Shown here: positions 47,151 through 58,470 of the stretch, piece by piece | Numbering within the stretch: position 1 is the first letter of the stretch | Layout: each line of letters begins with the position of its first letter | Origin: Datisca glomerata | Lineage: Eukaryota > Streptophyta > Magnoliopsida > Cucurbitales > Datiscaceae | Assembly (NCBI GenBank): GCA_003255025.1 | Contig: QANY01002375.1 | Span: forward strand, 124,001 to 188,000 | Length of the DNA stretch: 64,000 nt | Direction of reading: 5' to 3' | Made by a program: the position numbers and the translations under genes | Notes under the pieces: generated by a model | Told to the model about the DNA's origin: nothing | Database searches by the model: none | What the model saw: the letters and a program-made list of their open reading frames with translations, nothing else

Positions 47151-48600
47151 AAATATGATTTACTTGTACTTAAAACTTATTTAGTGAAATATGATTTGTC
47201 ATCCTGGATATTAGATTTAGGAGCAACTAACCATGTATGTTCTTCTCTACATATGCTTTGATTCGTCAATGGAGTTGGCTGATGGCGAGGTGATAATGAG
47301 AGTTGGCAGTTGTGCGCTCGTGTCAGCAAAAGTATTGGGGGCAGTCCGTTTAAGCTTTGGTAATAATTTTCTTATCTTGAATAATGTTTATTTTATTCCT
47401 AGTTTTTCATGAAATTTAATTTCTTTATCGTTACTACATGAACAATTTTTATTAATAATCAATTTATTATTTTGAAGAATGGATTCAGTATTTGTCATGC
47501 AAAAGTTTCGAACGGACTGTATATGCTTAAACCTACTGAACGTGCGTTAAATAATTCAAAATTGTATAAAGTAGTGAATTCTAAAAGTAACAAACGATAA
47601 AGAGTTTCTCATGATGATGACATATATCTATGATATCTTATGTTGGAACATATTAATCTAGATAGATTAAACCGGTTAACAAAGTACGATGCTCTGAGAG
47701 AACTAAAAGTTGACTCTTCAAGTTTGTGAATCTTGTCTAGAGGGTAAAATGACTAAGGGACATTTCTCTGAAAAGGGCCAAAGAGCCAAAGTACCACTTG
47801 AGCTAGTACATAGTGATGTTTGTGGATCGATCAATGTACAAGTTAGAGGTGGGTATGGGTGTTTCATCACATTTATTGATGATTATTCTAGATATGGTTA
47901 TACTTACCTAATAATGTATAGAAAGTCTAAAACTTTTAGAAAGTTTAAAGACTTCAAAGCTGAAGCTGAAAACTAATTAGGTAAATCTTTGAAAACACTT
48001 CGATCAGACTGATGTGGTGAATACTTGGATTTTGAATTCAAGGATTAGCTATTGGAGTATGGCATTCTATCTCAACTCATAGCACCTGGAACGCCGCAGT
48101 AAGATGATGTTTCAGAAAGGAGAAACTGAACCCTATTGGATATGGCTCTAAACCTAGTTTACTTCGTTTCTGTATATGACGGTGCCCAGTTCAAGTTCTT
48201 AGACCCAAGACTAGAAAGTTATACTCAAGGTCTAAAGTGTGTATATTTGTTGGCTATGCTCTAGAAACAAGAGGTGAGTACTTTTATAGTCACAAAAACT
48301 AAAAGGTATTTGTATTGACAAATTCCACTTTCCTTGAACACGACTATATGGAAAACTACAAATCTCAGAGAAAAGTAGTTCTCAAAGAATTATCATCCGA
48401 TGAGATCAGACCACCTTCATCATTAACTGATAAACGACAACCACAACCATTATTCTTGTTCAGGAAACCTCAGTGCAACGTCGTAGTGGGAGGGTTGTAA
48501 GATAACCTACTTTCTATGAACTAGAGGCACATGTCCTAGTGTCTGACACTGATAAGGATAATCCATTAACCTTTAAAGAGGCGACGAAAGATCCTGAAAA
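47150..48600 (+). pseudogene. Copia protease and integrase (plus-strand element)
   Basis: The protease site reads SWILDLGATNHVC (47200-47240), with Leu replacing the Ser or Thr of the active D-S/T-G-A. Integrase: CESCLEGKMTKGHFSEKG (last Cys pair, 47728 on), PLELVHSDVCGSINVQVRGG (first Asp), FITFIDDYSRYGYTYLIMYR, KTLRSD then a stop then GEYLDFEF (second Asp region), and APGTPQ with a lesion just where the catalytic Glu belongs. Confidence 0.8.
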
Positions 48601-49474
48601 GGAGAAATGAAATCGATGTATTCCAATTCTATCTAGGAACTTGTAGATCTACCTGAAGATGTCAGACCCATTGGATGTAAATGGATCTTCAAGAAGAAAA
48701 GATGTGCAAATGGGAAATTAGAAACTTTCAAGGCACGGCTGGTAGCCAAAGGCTATACATAAAGGGAATGAGTCGATTATGAAGAGACATTCTCTCCCGT
48801 TGTCATGCTAAAATCCATTCACATCCTTTTATCCATAACCGCTAGTTTAGACTATGAAATATGGCAAATGGATGTTAAGAAAGCTTTTCTGAATGGCTCA
48901 TTTGAAAAAAAAACATCTATATGATGCAACCAAAAGGGTTCGTGAAAAAAGAGGCAAGATCAGAAAATATGTAAGTTGCTTAAATCCATTTATGGATTGA
49001 AGTAAGTATCTCGATCTTAGAATCTTATATTTGATGAAATTATTAAATCATATGGCTTCGAGCAAAATGTTTACGAAGCTTATGTTTATAAATACATAAA
49101 AAATAAGGATAGTGGTTTTCTTAGTCTTTATGTAGACAATATTCTTTCTCAATGATGTAAAAACTTTGTCAAAAGTAAAGAAGTAGTTGGCTGAGAAATT
49201 AAATGAAAGATTTGGGAGAGGTGAGCTATAATCTATGCATCCAAATCCTAAGTGATATAAAGAACAAGCTATTGGCACTTTCTCAGGAATCTTATATTAA
49301 TAAAGTGTTGGAGAGATTCTCTATGGAAAATTTCAAGAAAGCTCAACTACCGAACATACATGGAATTGTCTTTTCTAAAGAGTAGTGTCCTAAGATACCT
49401 CAAGAGGAAGAGGATATGAGAACTGCTCCTTATACTTTAGCTATTGGTAGTCTCATGTATGCAATGTTGTGGTT
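48600..49474 (+). pseudogene. Copia reverse transcriptase (plus-strand element)
   Basis: Frames shift repeatedly: DVRPIGCKWIFKKKR-like sequence at 48660, ARLVAKGYT at 48740, then YEIWQMDVKKAFLNGSFE (48858-48908) and LYVDN (49127), where the second Asp of the YVDD catalytic site is Asn. ESYINKVLERFSMENFKKAQ follows (49290). It ends at SLMYAM. Confidence 0.8.
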
Positions 49475-49685
49475 GTTTTAAGACTAGCCAACAAAATCAC
49501 ATGAAAAATAATAGAGTTTTTTTTATTGAATCGAAAAGCAAAGAAGTAGAAGGGAAGGAAAAACACAATAAAGAAGATGATAGTTAACCTGTTTTTAGAA
49601 ACCAAAGCTCTGATACCAAATGATATGGAACCTCCAAGAATAAGCCTGAGAACCCCTTTATATATAGGAAACCATTTACTGAGGA
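49475..49685 (-). repeat. LTR and primer-site relic of another copia (minus strand)
   Basis: On the minus strand an LTR end (CTTGGAGGTTCCATATCA) is followed by TTTGGTATCAGAGC (49620-49607), a perfect tRNA-Met-type primer site, and then about 130 bp of unrecognised internal sequence. It is wedged between the RT and the 3' LTR of the plus-strand copia. Confidence 0.7.
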
Positions 49686-49972
49686 TTAGCTTGGAATATC
49701 TTGGTGTGGATCTCACAGTCTGTCATTCGTGAGATTACAAGTTCATTTTTTTGTAAGGACGTTTGATAGACTACAAGACTTGTTGTTTGCAAGGACGCTT
49801 GATAGACTACAAGAGATATAATTAATATCTCTAATTATAGATATATCTACAAGAGGTATAATTAAAAAGTTTTCATCTTTGGGATCTGCGAGGATGCGAT
49901 CGTTTATCATTTAATACATTTTTTTAAAACACCACCATGCCTTCCGCTGTGCGTCACCGCGGATTCCAACAC
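49686..49972 (+). repeat. 3' LTR end of the plus-strand copia
   Basis: Corresponds to 44343-44633: same GTGTGGATCTCACAGTCT, GTGAGATTACAAG, AAGGACG(C/T)TTGATAGACTACAAG and AAAACACCACCA(C/T)GCCTTCC words. One 35-bp stretch (around 49751-49815) is tandemly duplicated. Only the last 290 bp of the LTR survive. Confidence 0.8.
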
Positions 49973-50797
49973 TTTGAGGCTTTAAAAAATACTTCAGGTC
50001 TTTACCTCACACAATCCGAGTACACCACTGACTTACTAGCTAGAGCTAACATGACTAACGAAAAGATAACCCCACTCCCAATGTCCCTCATACAAGCTCC
50101 AATCATATGGTAAAACATTTTCTAATCCTACATTGTTTAGAAGAATCACTGTGGCCATTCAATACTTCACTCTAACAAGACCAGACATATCCTTTGTAGT
50201 GGATAAGTTAAGCCAGTTTCTTGTTGCACCCACCAGTGACCACTGGAAAGTCTGCAAAAGAGTTCTTAGATTCCTAAAGGGCACTATCAATCATGGCTTA
50301 CACTTCTCTCATACCTCAAGACTCACTCTAAGGGGTTATTCTGATGTAGATTGGATAAGTTCCCTGGATGAGAGAAAGTCAACTCTGGTTTTTGTTCTAT
50401 TTTGGTGGCAATCTCATCAGTTGGTCTTCTAAAAAATAAAGAGTTGCTATCGAGTCAAGTGTTGAATCAGAATATATAACACTGTCCTTAGCTGCCACTA
50501 ATATAATAATATCTCTTCCAAAAACTCTGAATCACCCTACCAGCCACACTTATCCTTTAATGTGGTAACCAAAGTGCGAATTCATTAGCATCTAACTCTA
50601 TTTTCACTCCAAAACTAAACACATAGAGGTAAATCTTCACTTCATAAGGAAACGATTCCCAATCAGCAACTAGAAGTCAGATATGTACCCACTACTAGCC
50701 AAGTTGCTGATATTCTTACCAAATCACTCTCACCAACACAATTTCCTTTCTCATTGTTAAGCTTCAATTTGTCCCTCACCATCTCGCTTGAGGGGGG
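49973..50797 (+). pseudogene. Third copia: RT end, RNase H and polypurine tract
   Basis: Plus strand: LYLTQSEYTTDLLARANMTN (50001-50060), ITVAIQYFTLTRPDISFVVD, WKVCKRVLRFLKGTINHGLH, YSDVDWISSLDERKSTLVFV (50338-50397), a damaged STEAEY motif (about 50450), then RYVPTTSQVADILTKSL-like sequence and the polypurine tract GAGGGGGGT at 50788. The 5' part of the element is missing, replaced by the LTR that ends at 49972. Confidence 0.82.
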
Positions 50798-51113
50798 TAT
50801 TGAACTGACAAAACTTCCATATAAGCTTCTATTCCACCTTAGTAGTAGACTAAGCAGTTACTCAGTTGTGATATCAGTGAACAATCATCTAACTAATCTG
50901 TCGTTATCAGTCGATCAACATATTTTTGCTAACTGTGCCACCTTACACTCACTCACTAGCTCTTCACAGTAGCCAAATTCTATTACAAAATGAGCCATTA
51001 TGCATCCTCTCATTGGCTCCCAAAGACAACTAATCATTGGCTTATCATAACAATCAATGAATACCTAATATTCTTTTAGCAGCATCATGTGCCTATGTCC
51101 ATTTTCTGTTGCA
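50798..51113 (+). repeat. 3' LTR of the third copia, right end approximate
   Basis: Begins right after the polypurine tract with ATTGAACTGACAAAAC and contains CACCTTACACTCACTCACTAG. No second copy is present for comparison, so the right end is a guess based on TTTTCTGTTGCA. Confidence 0.45.
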
Positions 51114-51560
51114 GTAGGGAAAGATTCTAGGAAAAATGACACTGTAAATGTACTATACTTTAGTTTTTTAACAAAACGATGTCATTTTTCTCTATCTAAA
51201 ATTACTTCATTTTATCTTATTAGGAATAACATAATCAAGAATGAAGTCGTCTCAGTAGGGAAAAATGATGCCGTTTTGTTAAAATACTAACTTGTAGTAG
51301 ACAGGGTAATATTTATGATTAAAATTATGAGTTTCAGATAGTCCATGATTTAAACCTTAACATTTTAGAATGATTTAAACTGTCTATTAGTGATAGTTTA
51401 GGAGGTAAAGCGTAATTTTTCTAAAGTTATAATGTAATTTTCTATTTCTTTTCAACTCTGTAAATACTCCTCTATCTAAGAAAGCAAGTGTATTATAATT
51501 ATTTCATTCTTTCACATAACAAGTAGTGCATAATTCAAGACAAATATCTTTCTTCTAAAT
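51114..51560. other. AT-rich spacer, nothing recognised
   Basis: Contains an imperfect repeat of CAGTAGGGAAA with ATGATGCCGTTTTG/ACGATGTCATTTTT nearby (51113-51285) in opposite orientations, which could be a small inverted-repeat element, but ends are not clear. Confidence 0.35.
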
Positions 51561-54090
51561 CGTAACCCATTATAAGACTTCCCAAACATACATTTCTTCT
51601 TGAATTTATTATTTTTAACTACTTTTTCCATTAAAAATAATTCATAATATGTGTTAGAATTGACACTTATAAATGTCAAATCATGATGATACTCTTATTG
51701 TATTACACTATGGATTATTTTGAGAATCAATTAATTGTATATTATAATTAACCAATTTTTTTTTAAAAATCTATAATATATTAAAGGTGGGGAGGATATG
51801 AGAATCATTTTTGAACAATTTTACTCACTTACTATGTTAAATTACCTAAAATAACTTTATGATTTACATGTTGCATTAAATAATTAGCTACTTTTAAATC
51901 TATAATAAATTGAAAGTATGTATTTAACTTTTTAAGTTCATTCACTTATTTGAGGATTTAAAAAAATAGTTAATAAATAAATTTTAAGCTAATTTTAATT
52001 TGATAACTTTCAGAGAATTGTAACATGTTATTTAAAAGTTATATGAAAAACTGGAGCTGTCCAATAAATTGAAGATGAACAGGGAAGGTGATTTTATTGC
52101 TATAATAATTTGAATAATATATTTTAAATATAATTCAATTACAACACACTTTTTAAAAACTTTAGTTATGCTATATTTTATATGATAGTATATTTACTAT
52201 TTCTCATAAATATAGTCAAACATAATTTATTAGTAAAATAAATTTTGGAACAAAACAGTTAAGATCAAGTTTAAAATAAAATACGAAACAGATTATTTAC
52301 CTTTAATGAGTCATTATTTCTTTTAATTTTTTACAGCACATATCTACTGTATAATCTTCATTCTTTTGAAAAAAATACATGATTTTTTCTATAATATTAT
52401 TGAATAAGAATATATCAATAAATAAAAAATAACAATATTACGTTGTCTTGATTTTACTCAAGTAAATTAAATAAAATAATATGGGGCAATGAATTTTTTT
52501 AATTTAAATAAACATACAAAATAATAATCATAACTATAAATATAATATATTCAAATACATGTGCATAGAACGTGTATATTGACTAGTAAAATAAAAAAAA
52601 TGAGAATATTACCTTGACTTGAGGATGGAAAGATATACCATTATCGTTTCCGCACGGCGTACATGTATGTGCAGAAGCTTTTAAGATATTTATGTTTGGA
52701 TAATTTAACAGTTGCAATTTCCATGACTATGTTCATACAGGACCAAGTGGCTATACTTTTTATTTAAGTAGAAATTCATAGAAATCATCATTTTATTTTA
52801 CAAATGGAGCACAGGAACTTGAACCAACATATAGCTAATTGTAGCATTCAAAAGATGTTAAAAGATGGTGACCAGACAAACCCCCCTCCATTTTCTTCTT
52901 TTTATATTTTGTAATTTTCACTTCCATAATGTTTTGAAAAATCGACTAGTTTTTACTTATCTGTCACGATGAATGAAAAAAAAATTGGTATATGAAATTG
53001 GCAGCTGAGATTAAAATAAAACAAGCAGAAGTGAACAGGAAGAGGCCATTGCATTCTAGGATGCAAGAACAACATCTTATTTAATCTCAACCAATTAAAC
53101 CTAGTAATTGCCGTGCATTACTAGCAACTCCTTTGGGACAAATGGTGTTTCTCAATCAAAAGCAAGGTGTTCTCACTCCCATATAACACATTTAACCGAT
53201 CAGAGTCTTCGACAATACTCATTACATTGATTGATACATGCTACAACGTGGTATTTATATTTTGTCATATGGCGCACTAATGATAATATCTTATTATATA
53301 TAGTTATTCCTACGAAGGAATACTGTTAATTATACAAGATATTATAATTACTATATGTGTCACATGTTATTTCTGAAGTAAGCATGACCTACCATATTTT
53401 TGTACTAAAAGGGTAAGAAATTATGTCGTTTTTACTTTAATATATCAAGTCAAGATATCCTAAATCGGCGAAACGACATACTATCTGTATCTGAAGAAAG
53501 TTTCTTCTCTTGAAATGAAGTGATTAAAGAAAAAATTATTTTCTCAGGTGCAGATAATTATAATACAAAAGGGAACAACATGGGAAAATTAAATGCTAAG
53601 TGAAATCAACATGACAAATCATCAACTAACTCTAGAGTTCTAATGGATGCCAACACCGAGGCTGTATCAAAACAAAAAGACAATCTTCAGTATCCAATGT
53701 GCCTCTCAAGACAATGCCAATGAAACAGATTAACTAGAGTATCATATCAACTTTAATTTCTCTTTGTGCAAGTAAACCACAAGATGTTTAGTCAGTACTC
53801 TGAGGAGCTTAGTACTCTTCTTTTTCATAGTTAAATTAATTAAACTAAGATTCAAAGTTTAATTTTCTTATTTCTATAATCAATATGGTATAGTAATGTT
53901 ATTGTTGTAATTTTAAGCAAGTTCTTTTGTGTCAGTAATAGATATATAGGGAAAATATTATCAAAATTATTTTATGTGTTTGTTAATTGATATATGAGAA
54001 AAAAATTCTACGTTACAGTCAATTGTAACTTATTGAGAGGAGATAAAAAGAGAGAGTTTTCTCTGTCTCATTTCTCTCTTTTTCTATGCG
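51561..54090 (+). pseudogene. Degenerate partial duplicate of the bZIP locus
   Basis: Parallels about 37500-39350. Equivalents: exon 3 at 52741-52867 (DQVAILFI, stop, VEIHRNHHF), exon 4 at 53005-53166 (QAEVNRKRPLHSRMQEQHLI then stop), last exon at about 53554-53700. All three splice sites are kept (acceptors at 52740 and 53004, donors GTGACC and GTGTTC). Exons 1 and 2, with the DNA-binding basic region, are absent. In-frame stops in both zipper exons rule out function. About 800 bp of AT-rich sequence (51780-52590) in the first intron equivalent has no counterpart in the intact gene. The copy ends at the LTR that starts at 54100. Confidence 0.8.
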
Positions 54091-54099
54091 GTATCAAGG

Positions 54100-55303
54100 T
54101 GTAGATGCAAGGGTGTCACGAGGGTGAGGTGTATGAGTGGTCTAGTCCTAACTCGTGACCGGAACAACGCCTGAGAACGTCAGGGAGGACGCCCAGAGGT
54201 GAAGGGGGAGCACTATAGACACTCAATGGCAGTGACAAATGCTTCCGCTCTCTCTAGAAGTGAGAGTTTCTCACTCTAGAAATGAGAGCTTCTCTCTCTA
54301 AAGTGGGAGCTTCTCTCTCTAACTTTCCAATCCTCTCAAATGAAGGAGGAGTCCTCCTTTTATAGGTGAACAAAAAGAGGGGGGACCATTGCAACTAATC
54401 CCTTGATTAGTTGCAAGCCTGCCAATCAAATCGTGCTACCTAAGTTATCTGATCATGCTTAGGTGAGTAAGAGGAGGATTACACATGAGCCAATCAGGTG
54501 GCGCCATGCGGGTCTTTGTGTAATAACCATGATCTAGGGAGAACACGCCTAGCCGGTGAGGCACGACGAAGGTGTTCACCCAACGCCTCCTCTACAAAGG
54601 TTCTCTCAAATAAAACCCATCCCCAAGGTTGGAGGGTAGCACACTCTCAATGTCTAGTGTGGTCGTACCGAGGAGGTTTGTCCCCCACCTAGTACAACGT
54701 AACCTCGCCCCTAATCCTGCTAGTTCATAGCCTCCCGAACGTTCCCAGGCAACCATACGTCCAACCAAGTCTTTGTCACTTGACTTGGTGGTTTGTGACG
54801 TGATGACTCGTTGTGATAGTGTAATGGTGTGTCTACAGGTTACATTACTGAGAGTGATCAAAACACCTCCATGGTACACCCATAAGGGTGACATCAATGG
54901 TGCTACCATAGGGGTGACACCCCATGGTACTGCCATAGGGACGACCCTCATTGGTACCTTAGTGGTGGCACCTCAAGAGGTGCATCTCAGTGGCGGCATC
55001 CCAAGGGGTACACCTCGGTGGCGGCACCCCAATGGGTGCACCTCAGCGGTGACACTCCATGGTTCGTCCTTGGTGGACACACTCCCGATACGCCGTAAGA
55101 GTTGCACTTTACGGGTAGTCAACGTTGAGATCATCAACCTTCATGTACATTTAGTACCCTATGTAAGCACGATGCGGAGTAATTGTGCTTGTACACAATT
55201 TCTTCAATGTAGCAATTAGTCATATTATCAAGTCCCTGATCCCTTGATCGTTTCGTTACGTGGTGAATGTGGGATGCGTCGACCTTATTACTTCATGTCG
55301 CCA
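54100..55303 (-). repeat. 3' LTR of the minisatellite element
   Basis: Plus-strand ends TG...CA (TGTAGATGCA to TGTCGCCA). The first 590 bp match 59999-60554. A minus-strand TATA box (TATAAAAGGAGG) is near 54364-54353. At 54880-55070 there is a ~33-bp GC-rich repeat with GGTGGCACC-type words, lost from the other LTR by truncation. Confidence 0.7.
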
Positions 55304-55690
55304 CTCCTTTCTCCCTCTATAAAAAGGACTACAAGCTCCAAGTAAGGTGTTCTTCCTCCTTTTTTCATTGGCTAGGGTTTTAGGTAAACCCATTGATTTC
55401 TCCAACTTTTCTTGCATTTTTTTTGAGTGAAATCGCTGCTGTAAATTGACTAATGTTTGCTGGAAAATTTGTTGGGTGTTGTAATTTTGTGAAATTTTGT
55501 TGCCATGGGAGTGTTGGGGATGATTTTCGGCCATGGGGGTATTGGGGTCGGCCATGGAAGCTTGTCGTACCACCACCAAGTTCACCTTGGTGGCGGTACT
55601 GCTGGGTGCGTGAGGGAGGGAGAAAGAATGGTGATGGCGGTTTGGTGATGCGCGACATGGACTTGAGTAGGAGTTGTTTGTGTTGGGCGC
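55304..55690. other. Stretch between the 3' LTR and the first minisatellite
   Basis: Includes the polypurine tract (minus strand) and, on the plus strand, TATAAAAAGG at 55318. Frames on both strands are open for over 100 codons, but they reflect GC-rich, low-complexity sequence. No protein recognised. Confidence 0.4.
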
Positions 55691-55699
55691 GGTCGTGAC

Positions 55700-56110
55700 G
55701 TGCTAAGCACCTTTGATGGGGGTGGAGTGCAGTGGCGACTTGGGGGAGCGGGAGCGCATAGGCGGCTTGGAGGAGCGGGTGTGCAGCGCCTGCTTGGGGT
55801 AGAAGCATTGCAGCTCCTGCTTGGTAGAGCGGGGGCACATCGGCTTGGGGAAGCAGGGGTGAAGCTCTACTTGGGGATGGGAGTGCATCTCCTTCTTAGG
55901 GGAGTGGGAGTGTAGCGTGCTATGTGGGAGCGGGAGGGCATCAACTTAGGGGAGCGGGGAGGGAAGCGTTGCTTTGTGGGAGCGGGAGTGCAGCGACGGC
56001 TTGGGGGAGCGATGTGCACCGCTTGCTTGCTGGAACGAGAGTGCAGTGTCTTCCAGGGGAAGCGGGGTGCACCTCTTGGTTACGGTAACAGGAGTGCAGC
56101 AGTGGCTTGG
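55700..56110. repeat. Minisatellite A (~33 bp, GGGAGCGGGAGTGCAGCG type)
   Basis: Degenerate GC-rich units of roughly 30-35 bp built on GCTTGGGGGAGCGGGAGTGC. Unit length varies, so no single frame persists. Frames on both strands are open by composition and are not taken as genes. Confidence 0.75.
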
Positions 56111-56339
56111 GCTTAGTGTATTCTTGCTTGCTCTAACCCAAGTCTTTATTTTATTTGCAGATCTTGCACTCACGGATGATGGTTGTGTGAATGTAGGAGT
56201 CAAGCTCTCTCTAATTTGGACTTCTCTCTTCATGTGAGTTAGTTACTCACTGTTGTACTTAGAAATTTTTTTTGAGAAATTTTCCTCCGCCAGACATCCC
56301 TCTGCGGAACATGCCTCCGCTACATGGAAAATTTTTCTT

Positions 56340-56740
56340 CTAAGGAGTGTGCGGGAGTAGGTCGGAGCATTTGCAACGGAGTGCGCGGGAGCATCCACAA
56401 CGGAGAGCACGAGACCATCCGCCAAGGATAAACACGAGCATCCATAATAGAGTGCATGGGAGCATCTGCCAAGGAGTGCATGGGAGTATCCGCTAGGGAG
56501 TGAGCCAGAGTATCTGCATCGGAGTGCGCAAGAGCATCCGTAAAAGAGTGCCCGGGAACATCCACCAGGGAGTGTGTGTGAGCCTCCGTCAGGGAGTGCG
56601 TGAAAGTCGATGTCGAAGGGTGCGTGTATGCCTGTGCCGAGTAGTGCGTGAAAGCCTATGTCGAAGGGTGTGTGTATGCCTGTGCCGAGTAGTGAGTGAA
56701 ATCCTCTGTCAAGGAGTGCGTGTATGCATCTCACCGAGGA
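56340..56740. repeat. Minisatellite B (~30 bp, GGAGTGCG...GAGCATCCGC type)
   Basis: Units such as GGAGTGCATGGGAGCATC recur about every 30 bp, changing towards GTGCGTGTATGCCTGTGCC in the last third. The array merges into the 60-bp array through two GTGCGTGTATGCATCTCACC copies (56717-56760). Confidence 0.75.
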
Positions 56741-58470
56741 GTGCGTGTATGCATCTCACCGAGAACGTCGTCTATTATGGATGTTCTCAAGTAGAGGCGT
56801 GAAAACATATGTATTTCACCTAGCATGACGTCTATCATGGATGTACTCAAGTAGAGACATGAAAGCCTATGCGGCTCACCAAACATGACGTTTATCATGG
56901 GTGTTCTCCAGTAGAGGCATGAAAGCCTATGCATCTCACTGAGCATGACGTCTATCATGGATGTTCTCAAGTAGAGGCGTGAAAGCCTATGCCTCTCACC
57001 AAGCATGATGTCTATCATGGGTGTTCTCAAGTAGAGGCGCGAAAGCCTATGGAACTCACCAAGCATGGCGTCTATCATGGATGTTCTCAAGTAGAGGCGT
57101 GAAAGCCTATGCATCTCACCAAGCATGACGTCTATCATGGGTGTTCTCAAGTAGAGGCGTGAAAGCCTATGCAACTCACTAAGCATGACGTTTATCATGA
57201 GTGTTCTCAAGTAGAGGCGTGAAAGCCTATGCATCTCACCAAGCAAGACCTCTATCATGGGTGTTCTCAAGTAGAGGCGTGAAAGCCTATGCAGCTCACC
57301 AAGCATGACGTGTATCATGTGTGTTTTCAAGTAGAGGTGTGAAAGCCTATGCATCTCACCAAGCATGACGTCTATCATGGGTGTTCCCAAGTAAAGGCGT
57401 GAAAGCCTATGCACCTCACCAAGCATGACGTCTATCATGGGTGTACTCAAGTAGAGGCGTGAAAGCCTATACGTCTCACCAAGCATGACGTCTATCATGG
57501 GTGTTCTCAAGTAGGGGCATGAAAGCCTATGCGACTCACCAAGCATGACATCTATCATGAGTGTTCTCAAGTAGAGGCGTGAAAGCCTATGCGACTCACC
57601 AAGCATGACGTTTATCATGAGTGTTCTCAAGTAGAGGCGTGAAAGCCTAAGCGACTCACCAAGCATGACGTTTATCATGGGTGTTCTGAAATAGAGGCGT
57701 GAAAACCTATGCATCTCGCCAAGCATGACGTTTATCACGGGTGTTCTGAAATAGAGGCGTGAAAGCCTATGCGACTCACCAAGCATGACGTCTATCACGG
57801 GTGTTCTGAAATAGAGGCGTGAAAGCCTATGCGACTCACCAAGCATGACGTCTATCATGGGTGTTCTCAAGTAGGGGCGTGAAAGCCTATGCGACTCACC
57901 AAACATGACGTCTATCATGGGTGTTCTCAAGTATGGGCGTGAAAGCCTATGCGACTCACCAAACATGACGTCTATCATGGGTGTTCTGAAATAGAGGCGT
58001 GAAAGCCTATGCATCTCACCAAGCATGACGTTTATCACGGGTGTTCTGAAATAGAGGCGTGAAAGCCTATGCGACTCACTAAGCATGACGTTTTTCAGGG
58101 CTGTTCTGAAGTAGAGGCGTGAAATCCTATGCATCTCACCGATCATGATGTGTATCATGGGTGTTCTCAAGTAGAGGCATGAAAGCCTATGCATTTCACC
58201 AAGCATGACGTCTATCATAGGTGTTCTCAAGTAGAGGCGTGAAAGCCTATCCGTCTCACTAAGCATGACGTCTATCATGGGTGCACTCAAGTAGAGGTGT
58301 GAAAGCCTATGCGTCTCACCAAGCATGACGTCTATCATGGGTATTCTCAAGTAGAGGCGTGAAAGCCAATACATCTCACCAAGCATGACGTCTATCATGG
58401 GTGTTCTCAAGTGAAGGAGTTGGAGCCTATGCGTTTGACCAAGCCTGACCTTTATCACGGGTGTTGTCAA
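56731..58470 (-). CDS. 579-codon open frame made of 20-residue repeats, function unknown
   Basis: Open from ATG 58470 to a stop at 56731 on the same strand as the host element. The protein is 28-29 copies of a 20-residue unit built on TPMIDVMLGEMHRLS plus RLYLR. There is no signal peptide, known domain, or Cys/His pattern. Because the unit is exactly 60 bp, one stop-free unit gives a long frame by itself, so openness alone does not prove translation. However, no indel or stop has entered the frame over 1.7 kb. The repeat is basic and amphipathic. Only a presence in transcripts would settle whether it is a gene; I regard it as a possible by-product of the array. Confidence 0.3.
   Translation of the reverse strand: MTTPVIKVRLGQTHRLQLLHLRTPMIDVMLGEMYWLSRLYLRIPMIDVMLGETHRLSHLYLSAPMIDVMLSETDRLSRLYLRTPMIDVMLGEMHRLSCLYLRTPMIHIMIGEMHRISRLYFRTALKNVMLSESHRLSRLYFRTPVINVMLGEMHRLSRLYFRTPMIDVMFGESHRLSRPYLRTPMIDVMFGESHRLSRPYLRTPMIDVMLGESHRLSRLYFRTPVIDVMLGESHRLSRLYFRTPVINVMLGEMHRFSRLYFRTPMINVMLGESLRLSRLYLRTLMINVMLGESHRLSRLYLRTLMIDVMLGESHRLSCPYLRTPMIDVMLGETYRLSRLYLSTPMIDVMLGEVHRLSRLYLGTPMIDVMLGEMHRLSHLYLKTHMIHVMLGELHRLSRLYLRTPMIEVLLGEMHRLSRLYLRTLMINVMLSELHRLSRLYLRTPMIDVMLGEMHRLSRLYLRTSMIDAMLGEFHRLSRLYLRTPMIDIMLGERHRLSRLYLRTSMIDVMLSEMHRLSCLYWRTPMINVMFGEPHRLSCLYLSTSMIDVMLGEIHMFSRLYLRTSIIDDVLGEMHTRTPR

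Larger units (their letters stand above)
44635..49474 (+). mobile_element. Decayed plus-strand copia, internal region
   Basis: Order is leader, gag, zinc knuckle, protease, integrase, RT. The region stops abruptly after AIGSLMYAM (49440-49467) inside the RT/RNase H connection, where another LTR relic begins. Its own LTR end reappears at 49686-49972, so the RNase H has been lost. Every domain contains stops. Confidence 0.82.

Noticed and set aside
55380..56734. Many overlapping open frames on both strands (for example 152 codons at 55380-55838 and 163 codons at 56243-56734, minus)
   Set aside because: They arise from GC-rich minisatellites; openness on several frames at once and lack of recognisable sequence argue against genes.
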